A program made the position numbers and the translations under genes. This document shows, in pieces, positions 7,214 to 18,006 of a stretch of 64,000 nucleotides of DNA. The notes under the pieces are model-generated. The model had not been told where the DNA came from and did not search any database. It saw nothing but the letters and a program-made list of their open reading frames with translations. Positions within the stretch are counted from its first letter, which is position 1; each line of letters opens with the position of its first letter. This stretch comes from Palleniella muris (GTDB lineage: Bacteria; Bacteroidota; Bacteroidia; Bacteroidales; Bacteroidaceae): NCBI RefSeq assembly GCF_004792655.1, contig NZ_SRZC01000004.1:106937-170936 (forward strand). Reading direction: 5' to 3'.

Positions 7214-8857
7214 ATGGAAAAAAGTGCATTGCAGATTGCTCGTGCCGCTTACCAGCCAAAGCTCCCTCTCGCTTTGCGTGGCGCACTGAATGCTGTAGAA
7301 GGTGAGCCGACACAGTCGGTTGCCGACCAGGAGGAAGTAGAGAAACTTTTCCCTAACACTTACGGAATGCCATATCTTCGCTTTGAGCCGGTTGACGGTG
7401 AGATGAAGACACAGCAGATGAACGTGGGCGTTATCCTTTCCGGTGGTCAGGCTCCCGGCGGTCATAATGTCATCTCAGGTCTCTTCGACGGTATCAAGAA
7501 GCTGAATCCGGCAAACAAGCTCTACGGTTTCATCCTTGGTCCAAGCGGACTTGTGGAGCACAACTATATGGAGCTGACAGCCGAAATCGTTGACGAGTAC
7601 CGCAACACCGGTGGCTTCGATATCATTGGCTCCGGTCGTACAAAGCTCGAGAAGAAAGACCAGTTTGACAAGGGTCTTGAAATCCTTAAGGCACTTGACA
7701 TCAAGGCACTCGTAATCATCGGCGGTGACGACTCCAACACTAACGCTTGTGTGCTCGCCGAATACTACAAGGCCATCGATGCAGGTGTGCAGGTGATTGG
7801 CTGCCCTAAGACTATCGACGGCGACTTGAAGAACTCTGAGATTGAGACTTCATTCGGTTTCGATACAGCTACCAAGGTCTACTCTGAGGTTATCGGCAAC
7901 ATCATGCGCGACTGTAACTCTGCCAAGAAGTATTGGCACTTTGTCAAGCTCATGGGACGCTCCGCTTCTCACGTTACACTTGAGTGCGCTCTTCAGACAC
8001 ATCCGAACATCACCCTCATCGGTGAGGAGGTTGAGGCTAAGAACCAGACTCTTGACGACGTTGTGACATACATCGCCGATGCAGTGGCTGACCGTGCCAC
8101 ACGCGGCATGAACTATGGCGTGGTGCTTGTACCGGAAGGTCTTATCGAGTTTATCCCTGCCATCAAGAAACTGATTGCAGAACTTAACGATATGCTTGCT
8201 GCAAACCAGGCAGACTTCGACCTCGTTGCCGACGATAACAAGATCAGCTACGTGCTGAAGCACCTCTCTGACGAGAACGCTGCAATCTTCAAGAGCCTCC
8301 CTCTCTCTGTTTCACGCCAGCTCGCCCTTGAGCGCGACCCACACGGAAACGTGCAGGTATCACTCATCGAGACAGAGCAGTTGCTCGCAGAGATGGTTGG
8401 CAAGAAGCTCGCCGAGTGGAAGAAGGAAGGTCTCTTCAACGGCAAGTTCTCAACACAGCACCACTTCTTCGGCTACGAGGGACGTTGCGCTGCCCCTTCA
8501 AACTTTGACGCTGACTACTGCTACTCTCTCGGTTTCAACGCTTCCATGCTTATCGCTGCAGGCAAGACAGGCTACATGTCTTCCGTGAAGAACACATCCA
8601 AGCCTGTTGACGAGTGGATTGCGGGAGGTATTCCTATCACCATGATGATGAACATGGAGAAGCGTAACGGCGAGATGAAGCCTGTGATACGCAAGGCCCT
8701 CGTGGAACTGGACGGCAATCCATACAAGTACTTCGTTTGCCACCGCACAAAGTGGGCTCGTGAGACAGACTTCATTTATCCAGGTCCGATACAGTATTTT
8801 GGTCCGGCAGAGGTATGCGACCAGCCGACAAAGACACTGACTCTCGAGCACGAGTAA
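7214..8857 (+). CDS. pfp: Diphosphate--fructose-6-phosphate 1-phosphotransferase
   Basis: 547 residues, the length of the long PPi-dependent phosphofructokinases. It phosphorylates fructose 6-phosphate reversibly using pyrophosphate instead of ATP. The motif GGDDSNTNA carries GGDD where ATP-dependent enzymes have GGDG, and PKTIDGDLKN supplies the lysine that goes with PPi use. GGQAPGGHN near residue 80 is the phosphate-binding loop. The open frame extends 33 codons upstream to 7115, but the ATG at 7214 gives the family's usual N-terminus (MEKSALQIARAAYQPKLP). It stands alone, with its own promoter. In glycolysis it works with Pgk, encoded later in the window. Confidence 0.95.
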   Translation: MEKSALQIARAAYQPKLPLALRGALNAVEGEPTQSVADQEEVEKLFPNTYGMPYLRFEPVDGEMKTQQMNVGVILSGGQAPGGHNVISGLFDGIKKLNPANKLYGFILGPSGLVEHNYMELTAEIVDEYRNTGGFDIIGSGRTKLEKKDQFDKGLEILKALDIKALVIIGGDDSNTNACVLAEYYKAIDAGVQVIGCPKTIDGDLKNSEIETSFGFDTATKVYSEVIGNIMRDCNSAKKYWHFVKLMGRSASHVTLECALQTHPNITLIGEEVEAKNQTLDDVVTYIADAVADRATRGMNYGVVLVPEGLIEFIPAIKKLIAELNDMLAANQADFDLVADDNKISYVLKHLSDENAAIFKSLPLSVSRQLALERDPHGNVQVSLIETEQLLAEMVGKKLAEWKKEGLFNGKFSTQHHFFGYEGRCAAPSNFDADYCYSLGFNASMLIAAGKTGYMSSVKNTSKPVDEWIAGGIPITMMMNMEKRNGEMKPVIRKALVELDGNPYKYFVCHRTKWARETDFIYPGPIQYFGPAEVCDQPTKTLTLEHE

Positions 8858-8961
8858 TCCTTTCGCTATAAGCATGCATGACGCGCAGTGCCGGTGTTGT
8901 TCCGGGCTTGCGCGTCGTGTGATGTGTGGCTTATGGCTGCATGAATTTCATAACACGTTAA

Positions 8962-9768
8962 GTGGGAAAGAAAAGAACTACCAAAAATAAGAGAAAGCGA
9001 CTCAGCCGCCATCCCAAATGGGTGTGGTGGCTGGGTGGCTTTTTGCTTGTGGCTGCCTACACATGGGCTTTCTGGTATTTCTTTGTCTCTCCGACATCCT
9101 TCCGCTGGCAGGCGCTGTACGGTGATGCCAATTATCCGGAAGGTTATGAAATCCATGGCATAGACGTCTCCCATTATCAGGGAGATATTGACTGGGCGTT
9201 GCTCCGTACGGCGAACATCAACCGCTGTCCCGTACGTTTTGTTCTCATAAAGGCGACGGAAGGCGCAAGCATTGTCGACGAGAACTTTGACGAGAACTTC
9301 TTCCAGGCGCGCGAACACGGGTTCATACGCGGAGCGTACCATTTCTTCAGTCTTAAGACTCCTGCCAAGCAGCAGGCGGAATTCTTTCTTGCAAATGTGC
9401 TGCTTGAAGCGGGCGACTTGCCTCCAATCCTTGATGTGGAGCATAAGGCGAAGGAACGTTCGGTGGAAGATTTCCAGCGTGATGTGCTGACATGGCTGCA
9501 TACGGTGGAGAACAAATACCATGTCAAGCCCATTATATACACCTATTATAAATTTAAAGAGAAGTATCTCAACGATGCGCGCTTTGACGATTACCCTTAT
9601 TGGATAGCGCATTACTACGTTGACACGATGCAATATAAGGGCAAATGGAAGTTCTGGCAGCATACGGATGCCGGCAGGCTGCCCGGAATAGAAGGTGAGG
9701 TGGATTTTGATATTTACAATGGGTCGTTTTATGACCTAAAGAAACTCTGTTTACCGGAAGATGACTGA
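8962..9768 (+). CDS. GH25 family lysozyme with N-terminal membrane anchor
   Basis: 268 residues starting at GTG. A basic N-terminus is followed by one membrane segment (about 22-44, WVWWLGGFLLVAAYTWAFWY) and then a GH25 domain. The domain shows DVSHYQGDIDW, IKATEGASIVDENF and the catalytic ILDVEH (Asp-x-Glu). GH25 enzymes cut the N-acetylmuramic acid-N-acetylglucosamine bond in peptidoglycan. The anchor suggests it faces the periplasm. The upstream in-frame ATG is blocked by a stop codon, so GTG is the only good start. Its last 8 bases overlap mtaB. Confidence 0.9.
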   Translation: MGKKRTTKNKRKRLSRHPKWVWWLGGFLLVAAYTWAFWYFFVSPTSFRWQALYGDANYPEGYEIHGIDVSHYQGDIDWALLRTANINRCPVRFVLIKATEGASIVDENFDENFFQAREHGFIRGAYHFFSLKTPAKQQAEFFLANVLLEAGDLPPILDVEHKAKERSVEDFQRDVLTWLHTVENKYHVKPIIYTYYKFKEKYLNDARFDDYPYWIAHYYVDTMQYKGKWKFWQHTDAGRLPGIEGEVDFDIYNGSFYDLKKLCLPEDD

Positions 9769-11137
9769 CAATAATATTTTCAAAGGAAAGAAAGCCGCAT
9801 ATTTCACGCTTGGATGCAAATTGAATTTTGCCGAGACATCGACATTCGCCGAGATGCTGGAGAAGAGGGGTGTCGTTGCCGCCGCAAAGGGTGAGCAGGC
9901 AGACCTCTGCCTCATAAACACCTGCTCTGTGACGGAGGTTGCCGACCATAAATGCCGACAGCAGATACATAAGATGGTGCGCAACAATCCCGGGGCTTTT
10001 GTCGTTGTGACAGGCTGCTATGCACAGCTTGAACCGGAGCGCATCGCAGCAATAGAAGGTGTTGACCTTGTCCTTGGCTCAAACGAGAAGGCAGACCTGA
10101 TGCAGTATCTTTCTGATGCGTGGACAGAGAAGTCCGGTGCTGACTGTGGTGAAGGGCGTGGCACAATAATTTCGGAGAACCTTCATCGCCACCATAGTGT
10201 GAAGACAAAGGAAATCAAGTCTTTTGCTCCGTCGTGCTCGCGTGGCAACAGGACACGCTATTTCCTTAAGGTTCAGGACGGGTGCAACTACTATTGCACA
10301 TATTGCACAATACCTTATGCGCGTGGAAATTCGCGCAACCCTTCCGTGGAATCACTTGTGGCACAGGCTCGTGAGGTAGCGGAGAGAGGAGGAAAGGAGA
10401 TTGTGCTGACAGGCGTTAATATCGGGGATTTCGGTCAGACAACAGGGGAGACTTTCCTTGAATTGGTGAAGGCTCTTGACAAGGTTGAGGGTATAGAGCG
10501 TTACCGTATATCGTCGATAGAGCCGAATCTGCTTACCGACGAGTTGATAGAGTACTGTGCCGGCTCGCGTGCTTTCATGCCACATTTCCACATTCCCTTG
10601 CAATCGGGAAGCGATGAAGTGCTTAGGCTGATGCACCGCCGTTATGACACGGCTTTGTTCCGTCGTAAGATAGAGCTTGTAAAGTTATTGATGCCGGATG
10701 CGTTTATCGGTGTTGATGTAATGGTCGGATGCCGTGGCGAGACACCGGAATGCTTTGAGGAATGCTATGAGTTCATCAAGTCTCTTGATGTGCAGCAGCT
10801 TCATGTGTTCCCATATTCGGAGCGTCCGGGGACAGCGGCACTGAAAATCCATTATGTCGTTGAGGACAAGGAGAAGAAAGAACGCTCACATCGTTTGCTG
10901 GAGCTGTCGGACTTGAAGACCGAGGCTTTCTATAAGGGCTTTATCGGAAGGGAGATGCATGTCCTTATGGAGAAAGCTCCGAAGGGCAGGGCAATGCATG
11001 GATTCACAGATAACTATGTCCGTGTGGAGATTCCTGCCGGCATTGCCAAGGACGAGTATGACAATGAAATCTTGAAAGTAAGGCTTAGTGGCTTTAACAG
11101 CGACAAGACTGCGTTGATGGCAGAACTGTTGCCGTAG
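9761..11137 (+). CDS. mtaB: tRNA t6A37 methylthiotransferase MtaB
   Basis: 458 residues. MtaB adds a methylthio group to N6-threonylcarbamoyladenosine at position 37 of ANN-decoding tRNAs. The N-terminal UPF0004 domain has its three cluster cysteines in LGCKLN, NTCSVT and TGCYAQ. The radical SAM motif DGCNYYCTYCTIP (CxxxCxxC) follows near residue 175, and a TRAM-like domain ends the protein. The start overlaps the lysozyme stop by 8 bases, so translation is likely coupled. The window also encodes TrmO, which modifies the same t6A base. Confidence 0.93.
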   Translation: MTDNNIFKGKKAAYFTLGCKLNFAETSTFAEMLEKRGVVAAAKGEQADLCLINTCSVTEVADHKCRQQIHKMVRNNPGAFVVVTGCYAQLEPERIAAIEGVDLVLGSNEKADLMQYLSDAWTEKSGADCGEGRGTIISENLHRHHSVKTKEIKSFAPSCSRGNRTRYFLKVQDGCNYYCTYCTIPYARGNSRNPSVESLVAQAREVAERGGKEIVLTGVNIGDFGQTTGETFLELVKALDKVEGIERYRISSIEPNLLTDELIEYCAGSRAFMPHFHIPLQSGSDEVLRLMHRRYDTALFRRKIELVKLLMPDAFIGVDVMVGCRGETPECFEECYEFIKSLDVQQLHVFPYSERPGTAALKIHYVVEDKEKKERSHRLLELSDLKTEAFYKGFIGREMHVLMEKAPKGRAMHGFTDNYVRVEIPAGIAKDEYDNEILKVRLSGFNSDKTALMAELLP

Positions 11138-11173
11138 TCGTTTGTGTCATAATAAGAATGGGAGGATATATCC

Positions 11174-12193
11174 GTGATGAAAGTATCTGTTATAATCTTG
11201 AACTGGAACGGTGCTGCCATGATGCGCCGTTTTCTGCCTTCTGTTGTCGCTAACACTGATGGTGCGGAGATTGTTGTTGCGGACAATGGATCGTATGACG
11301 CCTCGCTTGCGATGCTTGCGTCCGAGTTTCCGTCTGTGCGTGTTATCCGCCTTGGCATGAATTATGGTTTCGCTGAAGGTTATAACCGTGCCATATCTGA
11401 GGTGGACAGTGACTATGTGGTGCTTCTCAACAGTGATGTGGAGACTCCGAAGGGCTGGCTTTCTCCTCTTGTTGGGTATATGGATGCAAATCAGGATGTG
11501 GCGGCATGTCAGCCTAAACTGTTGTCGTTCAATGATAAAAACTCTTTTGAGTATGCCGGTGGGGCAGGCGGATTCATAGACAGATTCGGTTATCCTTTTT
11601 GCCGAGGAAGGATTTTTGGCGTGGTGGAGAAAGACAAAGGACAATATGATGATGTATGCGACATACATTGGGCGACTGGCGCATGCATGATGGTTCGCAG
11701 GGATGTTTACATGGAGTCGGGAGGACTGGACGCACGTTTCTTTGCCCATAACGAGGAGATAGACCTCTGTTGGCGCATGCGTCTGTTCGGCTATCGCATT
11801 GTGTGTGTGCCGGACAGCTGCGTTTACCACTTTGGCGGCGGTACGCTTCCGCAAGGCAATCCGCGCAAGACATATCTGAATTTCCGCAATAATCTGACAA
11901 TGCTTTATAAGAATCTGCCGGACACACGGATAAAAAGTGTGATGAGGTGGAGACTCGCCCTTGATTATGTGGCTATGCTGCAATCATTGCTAAAAGGCAA
12001 TATTGCTGATGTTAAGGCGATAAGGGCAGCACGCAGGGATTTCAATGCTTGGAAGAGTGACTATGCTCCGATACGCAAGCGAATACAGGAGCGTGCCTGC
12101 AAGGATGATAATGTACGAGAGAGGTGCACAACTTCGTATTCAATACTTGTGAAATATTACTTGCGTGGAAAAAAATATTTCTCTGATTTATGA
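11174..12193 (+). CDS. Family 2 glycosyltransferase
   Basis: 339 residues of GT-A fold. VIILNWNGA at the N-terminus starts the nucleotide-sugar-binding domain, LLNSDVETP holds the metal-binding acidic residues, and GGLDARFFAHNEEIDLCWR carries the ED-type motif typical of rhamnosyl/galactosyl transferases of the WbbL type. It probably acts on a lipid-linked or cell-surface glycan at the cytoplasmic face. A GGAGG ribosome site at 11161 precedes both GTG at 11174 and ATG at 11177, and either may be used. It overlaps the next gene by four bases (ATGA). Confidence 0.85.
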   Translation: MMKVSVIILNWNGAAMMRRFLPSVVANTDGAEIVVADNGSYDASLAMLASEFPSVRVIRLGMNYGFAEGYNRAISEVDSDYVVLLNSDVETPKGWLSPLVGYMDANQDVAACQPKLLSFNDKNSFEYAGGAGGFIDRFGYPFCRGRIFGVVEKDKGQYDDVCDIHWATGACMMVRRDVYMESGGLDARFFAHNEEIDLCWRMRLFGYRIVCVPDSCVYHFGGGTLPQGNPRKTYLNFRNNLTMLYKNLPDTRIKSVMRWRLALDYVAMLQSLLKGNIADVKAIRAARRDFNAWKSDYAPIRKRIQERACKDDNVRERCTTSYSILVKYYLRGKKYFSDL

Positions 12194-13074
12194 TAATGAA
12201 GGATATGAAAGAAATGAGTATAAAGCAGAAACGTGTTTTTTATGCGTTGGCATGCGTTGCTGTGCTGTTGGTTGCTTTGGGCGTAGTCTATGCAGCTTCT
12301 GATGACGATAAAGGAGGAAATGCCGATGCCGATTCTGCCAAATGTATGACAGTTGCTGTCACCCCGACATTGGACTGTCTTCCTGTTTATGTTGCCGTGG
12401 AGACCGGCATTGCCGACGAACTGGGATGTGAATTGGGCTTACAGCAGCAGGCATCGATAGCCGATTGTGACAGTGCGTTGGTGGGAGGCTCGGCATTCTG
12501 TGCGTCAACGGACAGTGTCCGGGCAGCAATGCTTTTGGCAGGAATGAAGAAAGGTGTGAAGGAAAAATACTCAATCGTCAGGAATCCGAACTGTTGCCTG
12601 TTTCTTTTTGCAAATCGCAAGGCACGTGTGAAGAAAGTCTCGCAACTGAAAGACAAGATGATTGCCGTGGATCGTAAAGGGGCAGATGCCGTGATGGCAC
12701 AGTATGTTCTGGATTCTGTGAAACTTGTTGATGACAAGGCGTTTCTTGTGAACATCCACAGTCTGAATGTACGTATGGCAATGCTTGCAAACAACACTAT
12801 AGATGCTGCTGTGCTACCGGAACCACAAGCAACTGTTGCACGTAAGGTTGGGCATGAGAATCTTTATGCAGAATGCAGCCGTGGTGGAAAAACGTATGGG
12901 GCTTTTCTTGTGGAAAAAGAGAACAAGGAATTGTTTGTGAAAATCTATAACCGTGCTTGTGACTCAATAAACAAGAACGGAATAGCACATTATGATTCTA
13001 TACTTGTGAGGAGAATGTCAGTGCCGGAAAAATTCGTGAAAGACATTCCAATAATAAGGTTTGTTAAATTATAA
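12190..13074 (+). CDS. Membrane-anchored substrate-binding-like protein (NMT1/THI5-like)
   Basis: 294 residues with an N-terminal membrane segment or uncleaved signal (about 16-36). The rest resembles a type 2 periplasmic binding protein: MTVAVTPTLDCLPVYVAVETGIADE is the usual first beta-alpha unit of NMT1/THI5/TauA proteins, and NTIDAAVLPEPQATVA matches the hinge and second lobe. No ABC permease or ATPase gene is adjacent; it is instead coupled to a glycosyltransferase by an ATGA overlap. The ligand is unknown. It may be an orphan binding protein or have a role in envelope assembly. Confidence 0.65.
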   Translation: MIMKDMKEMSIKQKRVFYALACVAVLLVALGVVYAASDDDKGGNADADSAKCMTVAVTPTLDCLPVYVAVETGIADELGCELGLQQQASIADCDSALVGGSAFCASTDSVRAAMLLAGMKKGVKEKYSIVRNPNCCLFLFANRKARVKKVSQLKDKMIAVDRKGADAVMAQYVLDSVKLVDDKAFLVNIHSLNVRMAMLANNTIDAAVLPEPQATVARKVGHENLYAECSRGGKTYGAFLVEKENKELFVKIYNRACDSINKNGIAHYDSILVRRMSVPEKFVKDIPIIRFVKL

Positions 13075-13114
13075 AAAAAAAAAGAATATCTTTCTTGATT
13101 TGGATTATTTTTGG

Positions 13115-13122
13115 TAACTTTG
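13115..13122 (+). promoter_or_regulatory. Promoter of the ATP synthase operon
   Basis: TAACTTTG is an exact -7 box; a TTTC 20 bases upstream is a weak -33 match. It lies 123 bases before atpD and would give a leader of about 115 bases. Confidence 0.6.
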
Positions 13123-13242
13123 CAGCGGACAAAACAGATACAACACTCCCATTCGGATTTCGTGGAATATTGCTTTCTTCCAGATTCTGTGCAGAGTGCG
13201 TAAGGCGAGAATAAATAATAAAAACAATAACTAAAACATTAA

Positions 13243-14754
<1,512 letters not shown>

Positions 14755-14766
14755 AATATCTCGGTT

Positions 14767-15006
14767 ATGATTACTCTTAATATCGTATCTCCGGAAAAGG
14801 TAGTGTATGCCGGCGCTGCAGACAGAATTGTTGTGCCGGGAACAATGGGACAGTTTGAGATTCTTGAGAATCATGCCCCTCTGATTTCATCCTTGGATAA
14901 GGGTGAAATCAGATATGCCACTGCTGACGGCGAACATTCAGTTGCCGTGGAAGGAGGCTTTGTCGAGGTGAAGAAGAACCAAGTGGATATCTGCGTTGAG
15001 ATTTAG
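14767..15006 (+). CDS. atpC: ATP synthase F1 subunit epsilon (short form)
   Basis: 79 residues, only the N-terminal beta-sandwich (MITLNIVSPEKVVYAGAADRIVVPG). The C-terminal helical hairpin found in E. coli epsilon (about 138 residues), which inhibits ATP hydrolysis, is absent. Short epsilon subunits are usual in Bacteroidetes. It starts 12 bases after atpD. Confidence 0.93.
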   Translation: MITLNIVSPEKVVYAGAADRIVVPGTMGQFEILENHAPLISSLDKGEIRYATADGEHSVAVEGGFVEVKKNQVDICVEI

Positions 15007-15078
15007 AGTGGTGCTGTGAAGATTTCTGCATAGAATGTTCTTTTTTTGTTGAAGACAAGCAAGAATGAAAGCAAAGTG

Positions 15079-15480
15079 ATGGATAAAAAAAATGTAGAAA
15101 AGGCATTCAAAAGATACATTGCACAACTCTTGGGCATTGCAATTGTACTCTGCCTGATAGCAGAAGCTCTGATGGCATTAGATGTTGTTGGGGATATAAT
15201 GATGCCATTGACAGTCAGTTTGGTATTCATGTTGGTCGTTGGGATTGTGATTTCTTTCATTTGGAAGAAAGTCGCAATATCAAGTCCTGACTCTTTGACA
15301 ACATTCTTTACTGCGGTCTCTGGTTTCAGGATGCTTATTGCTCTTGTGACCCTTTTGGGATGTTACATTGCAGTCGGGCGTGACAATATGGACAAGTATG
15401 TGATAGTCTTCATGGTGTTCTATTTCGCGTCTCTTGCACATCACTCAATGTTCTTTGCACATATTAATAATAAAAAGTGA
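15079..15480 (+). CDS. AtpI-like small membrane protein
   Basis: 133 residues from the ATG at 15079 with four hydrophobic segments (about 15-37, 40-62, 75-98 and 104-125). It sits between atpC and atpB, the place of atpI, whose product helps assemble the c-ring. The sequence is not close to E. coli AtpI, so the call rests on position and topology. The frame stays open to a TTG at 15046, but the ATG is the more likely start. The protein ends just before atpB. Confidence 0.7.
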   Translation: MDKKNVEKAFKRYIAQLLGIAIVLCLIAEALMALDVVGDIMMPLTVSLVFMLVVGIVISFIWKKVAISSPDSLTTFFTAVSGFRMLIALVTLLGCYIAVGRDNMDKYVIVFMVFYFASLAHHSMFFAHINNKK

Positions 15481-15483
15481 AAA

Positions 15484-16524
15484 ATGAAACGTATCAAGTC
15501 AATACTGCTTTTTGCTTTTCTGCTTCTGTCCGTGCTGCCTATGAAGGCAAACGGTGGTGGGCAGAAAGAGGAAGGCTTGAATATTCCGGAAATTGTGCTT
15601 GAGCATCTTGCCGATGCTTATGAATGGCACATCGCTTCTTATGAGGGAAAGCATTTGAGCATCCCATTGCCGATAATTGTGAGAAGCGAACAAACAGGTG
15701 AATGGACATTCTGTACAGCTCATAGTCTTCCGGAAAACTATTTTTTCAATCCTGAGAGCCATGGCAAGATTTATGAAAAGCTGGCTGACGGCACAACTGT
15801 GCGCCCGATTGATTTGAGCATTACAAAATCTGTTGCCCAGATATGGATTGTCGTAGCCATACTGCTCACTGTTTTCCTCGGTTGTGCGAAGTGGTACAAA
15901 AAGCGGGATTGCAGAAGCGAGGCACCACGAGGCTTTGTCGGGGCTGTGGAAATGCTTACAATGACAATTCATGATGACTTGTGCAAGAGCTGTATTGGCG
16001 AGAAACATTACAAGCCGTATGCTCCGTATCTCCTTACGGTTTTCTATTTTATCTTTACTACAAACCTTATAGGACTTATACCTATATTCCCGGGTGGCGC
16101 CAATGTCACCGGCAACATAAATGTAACAATGTTTTTGGCATTGTGCACAATGTTGGTGATAAATATCTTTGCAAATGCTCACTACTGGAAAGAAATATTT
16201 TGGCCGGAAGTGCCGGGACCATTGAAGCTGTTGATGATTCCGATAGAAATGTTCGGAGTCTTTACAAAGCCGTTTGCTTTGATGATTCGTCTTTTTGCAA
16301 ATATGATGGCGGGGCATGCTGTGATTCTTTCATTCACTTGTGTGATATTTCTTGGTTGGTCAATGGGAGCAGCTTATGGACTTGGATTGAATTTGTTCAG
16401 TGCTTTAATGCTGTTGTTCATGAACTGTCTCGAAATTCTTGTTGCATTTGTTCAGGCTTATGTGTTCACGCTTCTCTCTGCTGTGTTCATAGGGCTCGCT
16501 CATGTAGAACATCATGAGGCATAG
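15484..16524 (+). CDS. atpB: ATP synthase Fo subunit a
   Basis: 346 residues, longer than E. coli AtpB (271) because of a signal-peptide-like N-terminus and about 90 periplasmic residues before the first shared membrane helix; this extension is normal for Bacteroidetes. The essential arginine of the ion channel is in ALMIRLFANMMAGH, which matches the LRLFGNMYAG motif of other a subunits. It forms the two half-channels beside the c-ring. Confidence 0.95.
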   Translation: MKRIKSILLFAFLLLSVLPMKANGGGQKEEGLNIPEIVLEHLADAYEWHIASYEGKHLSIPLPIIVRSEQTGEWTFCTAHSLPENYFFNPESHGKIYEKLADGTTVRPIDLSITKSVAQIWIVVAILLTVFLGCAKWYKKRDCRSEAPRGFVGAVEMLTMTIHDDLCKSCIGEKHYKPYAPYLLTVFYFIFTTNLIGLIPIFPGGANVTGNINVTMFLALCTMLVINIFANAHYWKEIFWPEVPGPLKLLMIPIEMFGVFTKPFALMIRLFANMMAGHAVILSFTCVIFLGWSMGAAYGLGLNLFSALMLLFMNCLEILVAFVQAYVFTLLSAVFIGLAHVEHHEA

Positions 16525-16682
16525 TGAATACTTGTCATAATAAGGACCGTATTGACATTCCTGACAATATTGACAAATTAACAAATTCTCATGTGAAAAC
16601 ACAAAAAGCAACGAACTCCTATAGATGCAAGTTGCATAAAACAGATAATAGATAAACAATTAATAACTTAAAAGTCAAAACT

Positions 16683-16916
16683 ATGATTTCATTATTAGTA
16701 GAAGGTATTGCAGCTATGGGCTGTGGTCTTGGTGCAGGTATAGCAACAATTGGTGCAGGTCTTGGTATTGGTAAGATTGGCGGAAGCGCAATGGACGCTA
16801 TTGCACGCCAGCCGGAGGCAACAAGCAAGATTCAGACAAACATGATTCTTACTGCTGCTTTCGTTGAGGGCTGTGCTCTTTTTGCTATCGCAGCCTGTGC
16901 ATTCCTTATCAAATAA
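16683..16916 (+). CDS. atpE: ATP synthase Fo subunit c
   Basis: 77 residues forming a two-helix hairpin with a glycine-rich first helix (GAGLGIGKIGG), the polar loop ARQPEA and the ion-binding glutamate in AAFVEGCAL. The residues that bind sodium in Ilyobacter-type c subunits (Gln in helix 1, Ser/Thr after the Glu) are replaced here by Ile and Gly, so the ring is more likely proton-coupled; this is an inference from alignment by eye. Confidence 0.95.
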   Translation: MISLLVEGIAAMGCGLGAGIATIGAGLGIGKIGGSAMDAIARQPEATSKIQTNMILTAAFVEGCALFAIAACAFLIK

Positions 16917-16940
16917 AGACAGAAATTCAAATAGAGGAGA

Positions 16941-17459
16941 ATGGATTTAAGTAATTTGCCTGCTATACTCACACCGGACCTTGGGCTGCTGTTTTGGATG
17001 TTGCTGGCATTTCTTGTTGTCTTCTTCGTGCTTGCCAAGAAAGGTTTCCCTGCCATAGTCAATATGGTAGAGGAGCGCAAGGCATACATTGATGAGAGTC
17101 TGAAGAAAGCTCATGAAGCAAACGAGAAATTGGCAAACATTCAGGCAGAGAGCGAAAAGATATTGCTTGAGGCAAGGGAGCGCCAGTCACAGATTGTGAA
17201 GGAGGCTCAGGCTACTCGTGACAATATGATTGCTCAGGCGGAAGTCAAGGCACGTGAGGAAAGCGCGCGCATTATTGCCGAGGCAAAGGCTCAGATTGAG
17301 ACAGAGAAGAAGAATGCCATCGCTGACATCCGTCAGCAGGTTGCTGTCCTCAGTGTGGGCATTGCCGAGAAAATACTGCGCCAGAAGCTTTCTGACGACA
17401 AGAGTCAGATGGCTTATGTTGACAAGTTGCTGGATGATGTTTCTTCTGATGCTAAATAA
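16941..17459 (+). CDS. atpF: ATP synthase Fo subunit b
   Basis: 172 residues: one membrane helix (about 13-33) followed by a long charged helix rich in Ala, Glu, Lys and Arg that forms the peripheral stalk. The start lies 24 bases after atpE, with GGAG in front of the ATG. Confidence 0.95.
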   Translation: MDLSNLPAILTPDLGLLFWMLLAFLVVFFVLAKKGFPAIVNMVEERKAYIDESLKKAHEANEKLANIQAESEKILLEARERQSQIVKEAQATRDNMIAQAEVKAREESARIIAEAKAQIETEKKNAIADIRQQVAVLSVGIAEKILRQKLSDDKSQMAYVDKLLDDVSSDAK

Positions 17460-17468
17460 AAATAGAGT

Positions 17469-18002
17469 ATGGATTTAGGCGTTATTTCAATTCGCTATGC
17501 GCGTGCCCTTTATAAGAGTGCCGTGCAGACGGGCTGTGACGAGGATGTCTACAACGACATGGTGACTTTGGCTAATGCGTATATGGATGTGCCTCAGTTG
17601 CGCCACACCATTGACAATCCGATGCTCCAGAAGGAGAAGAAGGAAAGTCTGCTCAAGGCTGCTTGTGGTACGAAACCGGCAGAATTGACAATGCGCTTTC
17701 TCAAACTCGTTTTGCAAGAGGGCAGGGAGACGGTGATGCAACTTATTGCTCAGTCATACATCACTCTATACCGCAAGCAGAAGAATATCATTCACGGACG
17801 TCTCATCACTGCCACTGCTGTCAGTACAGCCACAGAACATAAAGTTCGACAAATGGTTGAGCAGAGAACTGATGGCAAAGTAGAGTTTCTTACCGAGACA
17901 AACCCTGATATCATCGGCGGTTTCATTCTCGAGTATGACACTTACCGTATGGATGCCAGTGTGAAGTCACAGCTTCAGGGCATTCTAAAACAATTAAAGT
18001 AA
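17469..18002 (+). CDS. atpH: ATP synthase F1 subunit delta
   Basis: 177 residues, the usual length. It starts [17 protein letters not shown], the family's N-terminal helix, and ends in the [22 protein letters not shown] motif. Delta joins the top of F1 to the b stalk. It sits 9 bases after atpF. Confidence 0.95.
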   Translation: MDLGVISIRYARALYKSAVQTGCDEDVYNDMVTLANAYMDVPQLRHTIDNPMLQKEKKESLLKAACGTKPAELTMRFLKLVLQEGRETVMQLIAQSYITLYRKQKNIIHGRLITATAVSTATEHKVRQMVEQRTDGKVEFLTETNPDIIGGFILEYDTYRMDASVKSQLQGILKQLK

Positions 18003-18006
18003 AATA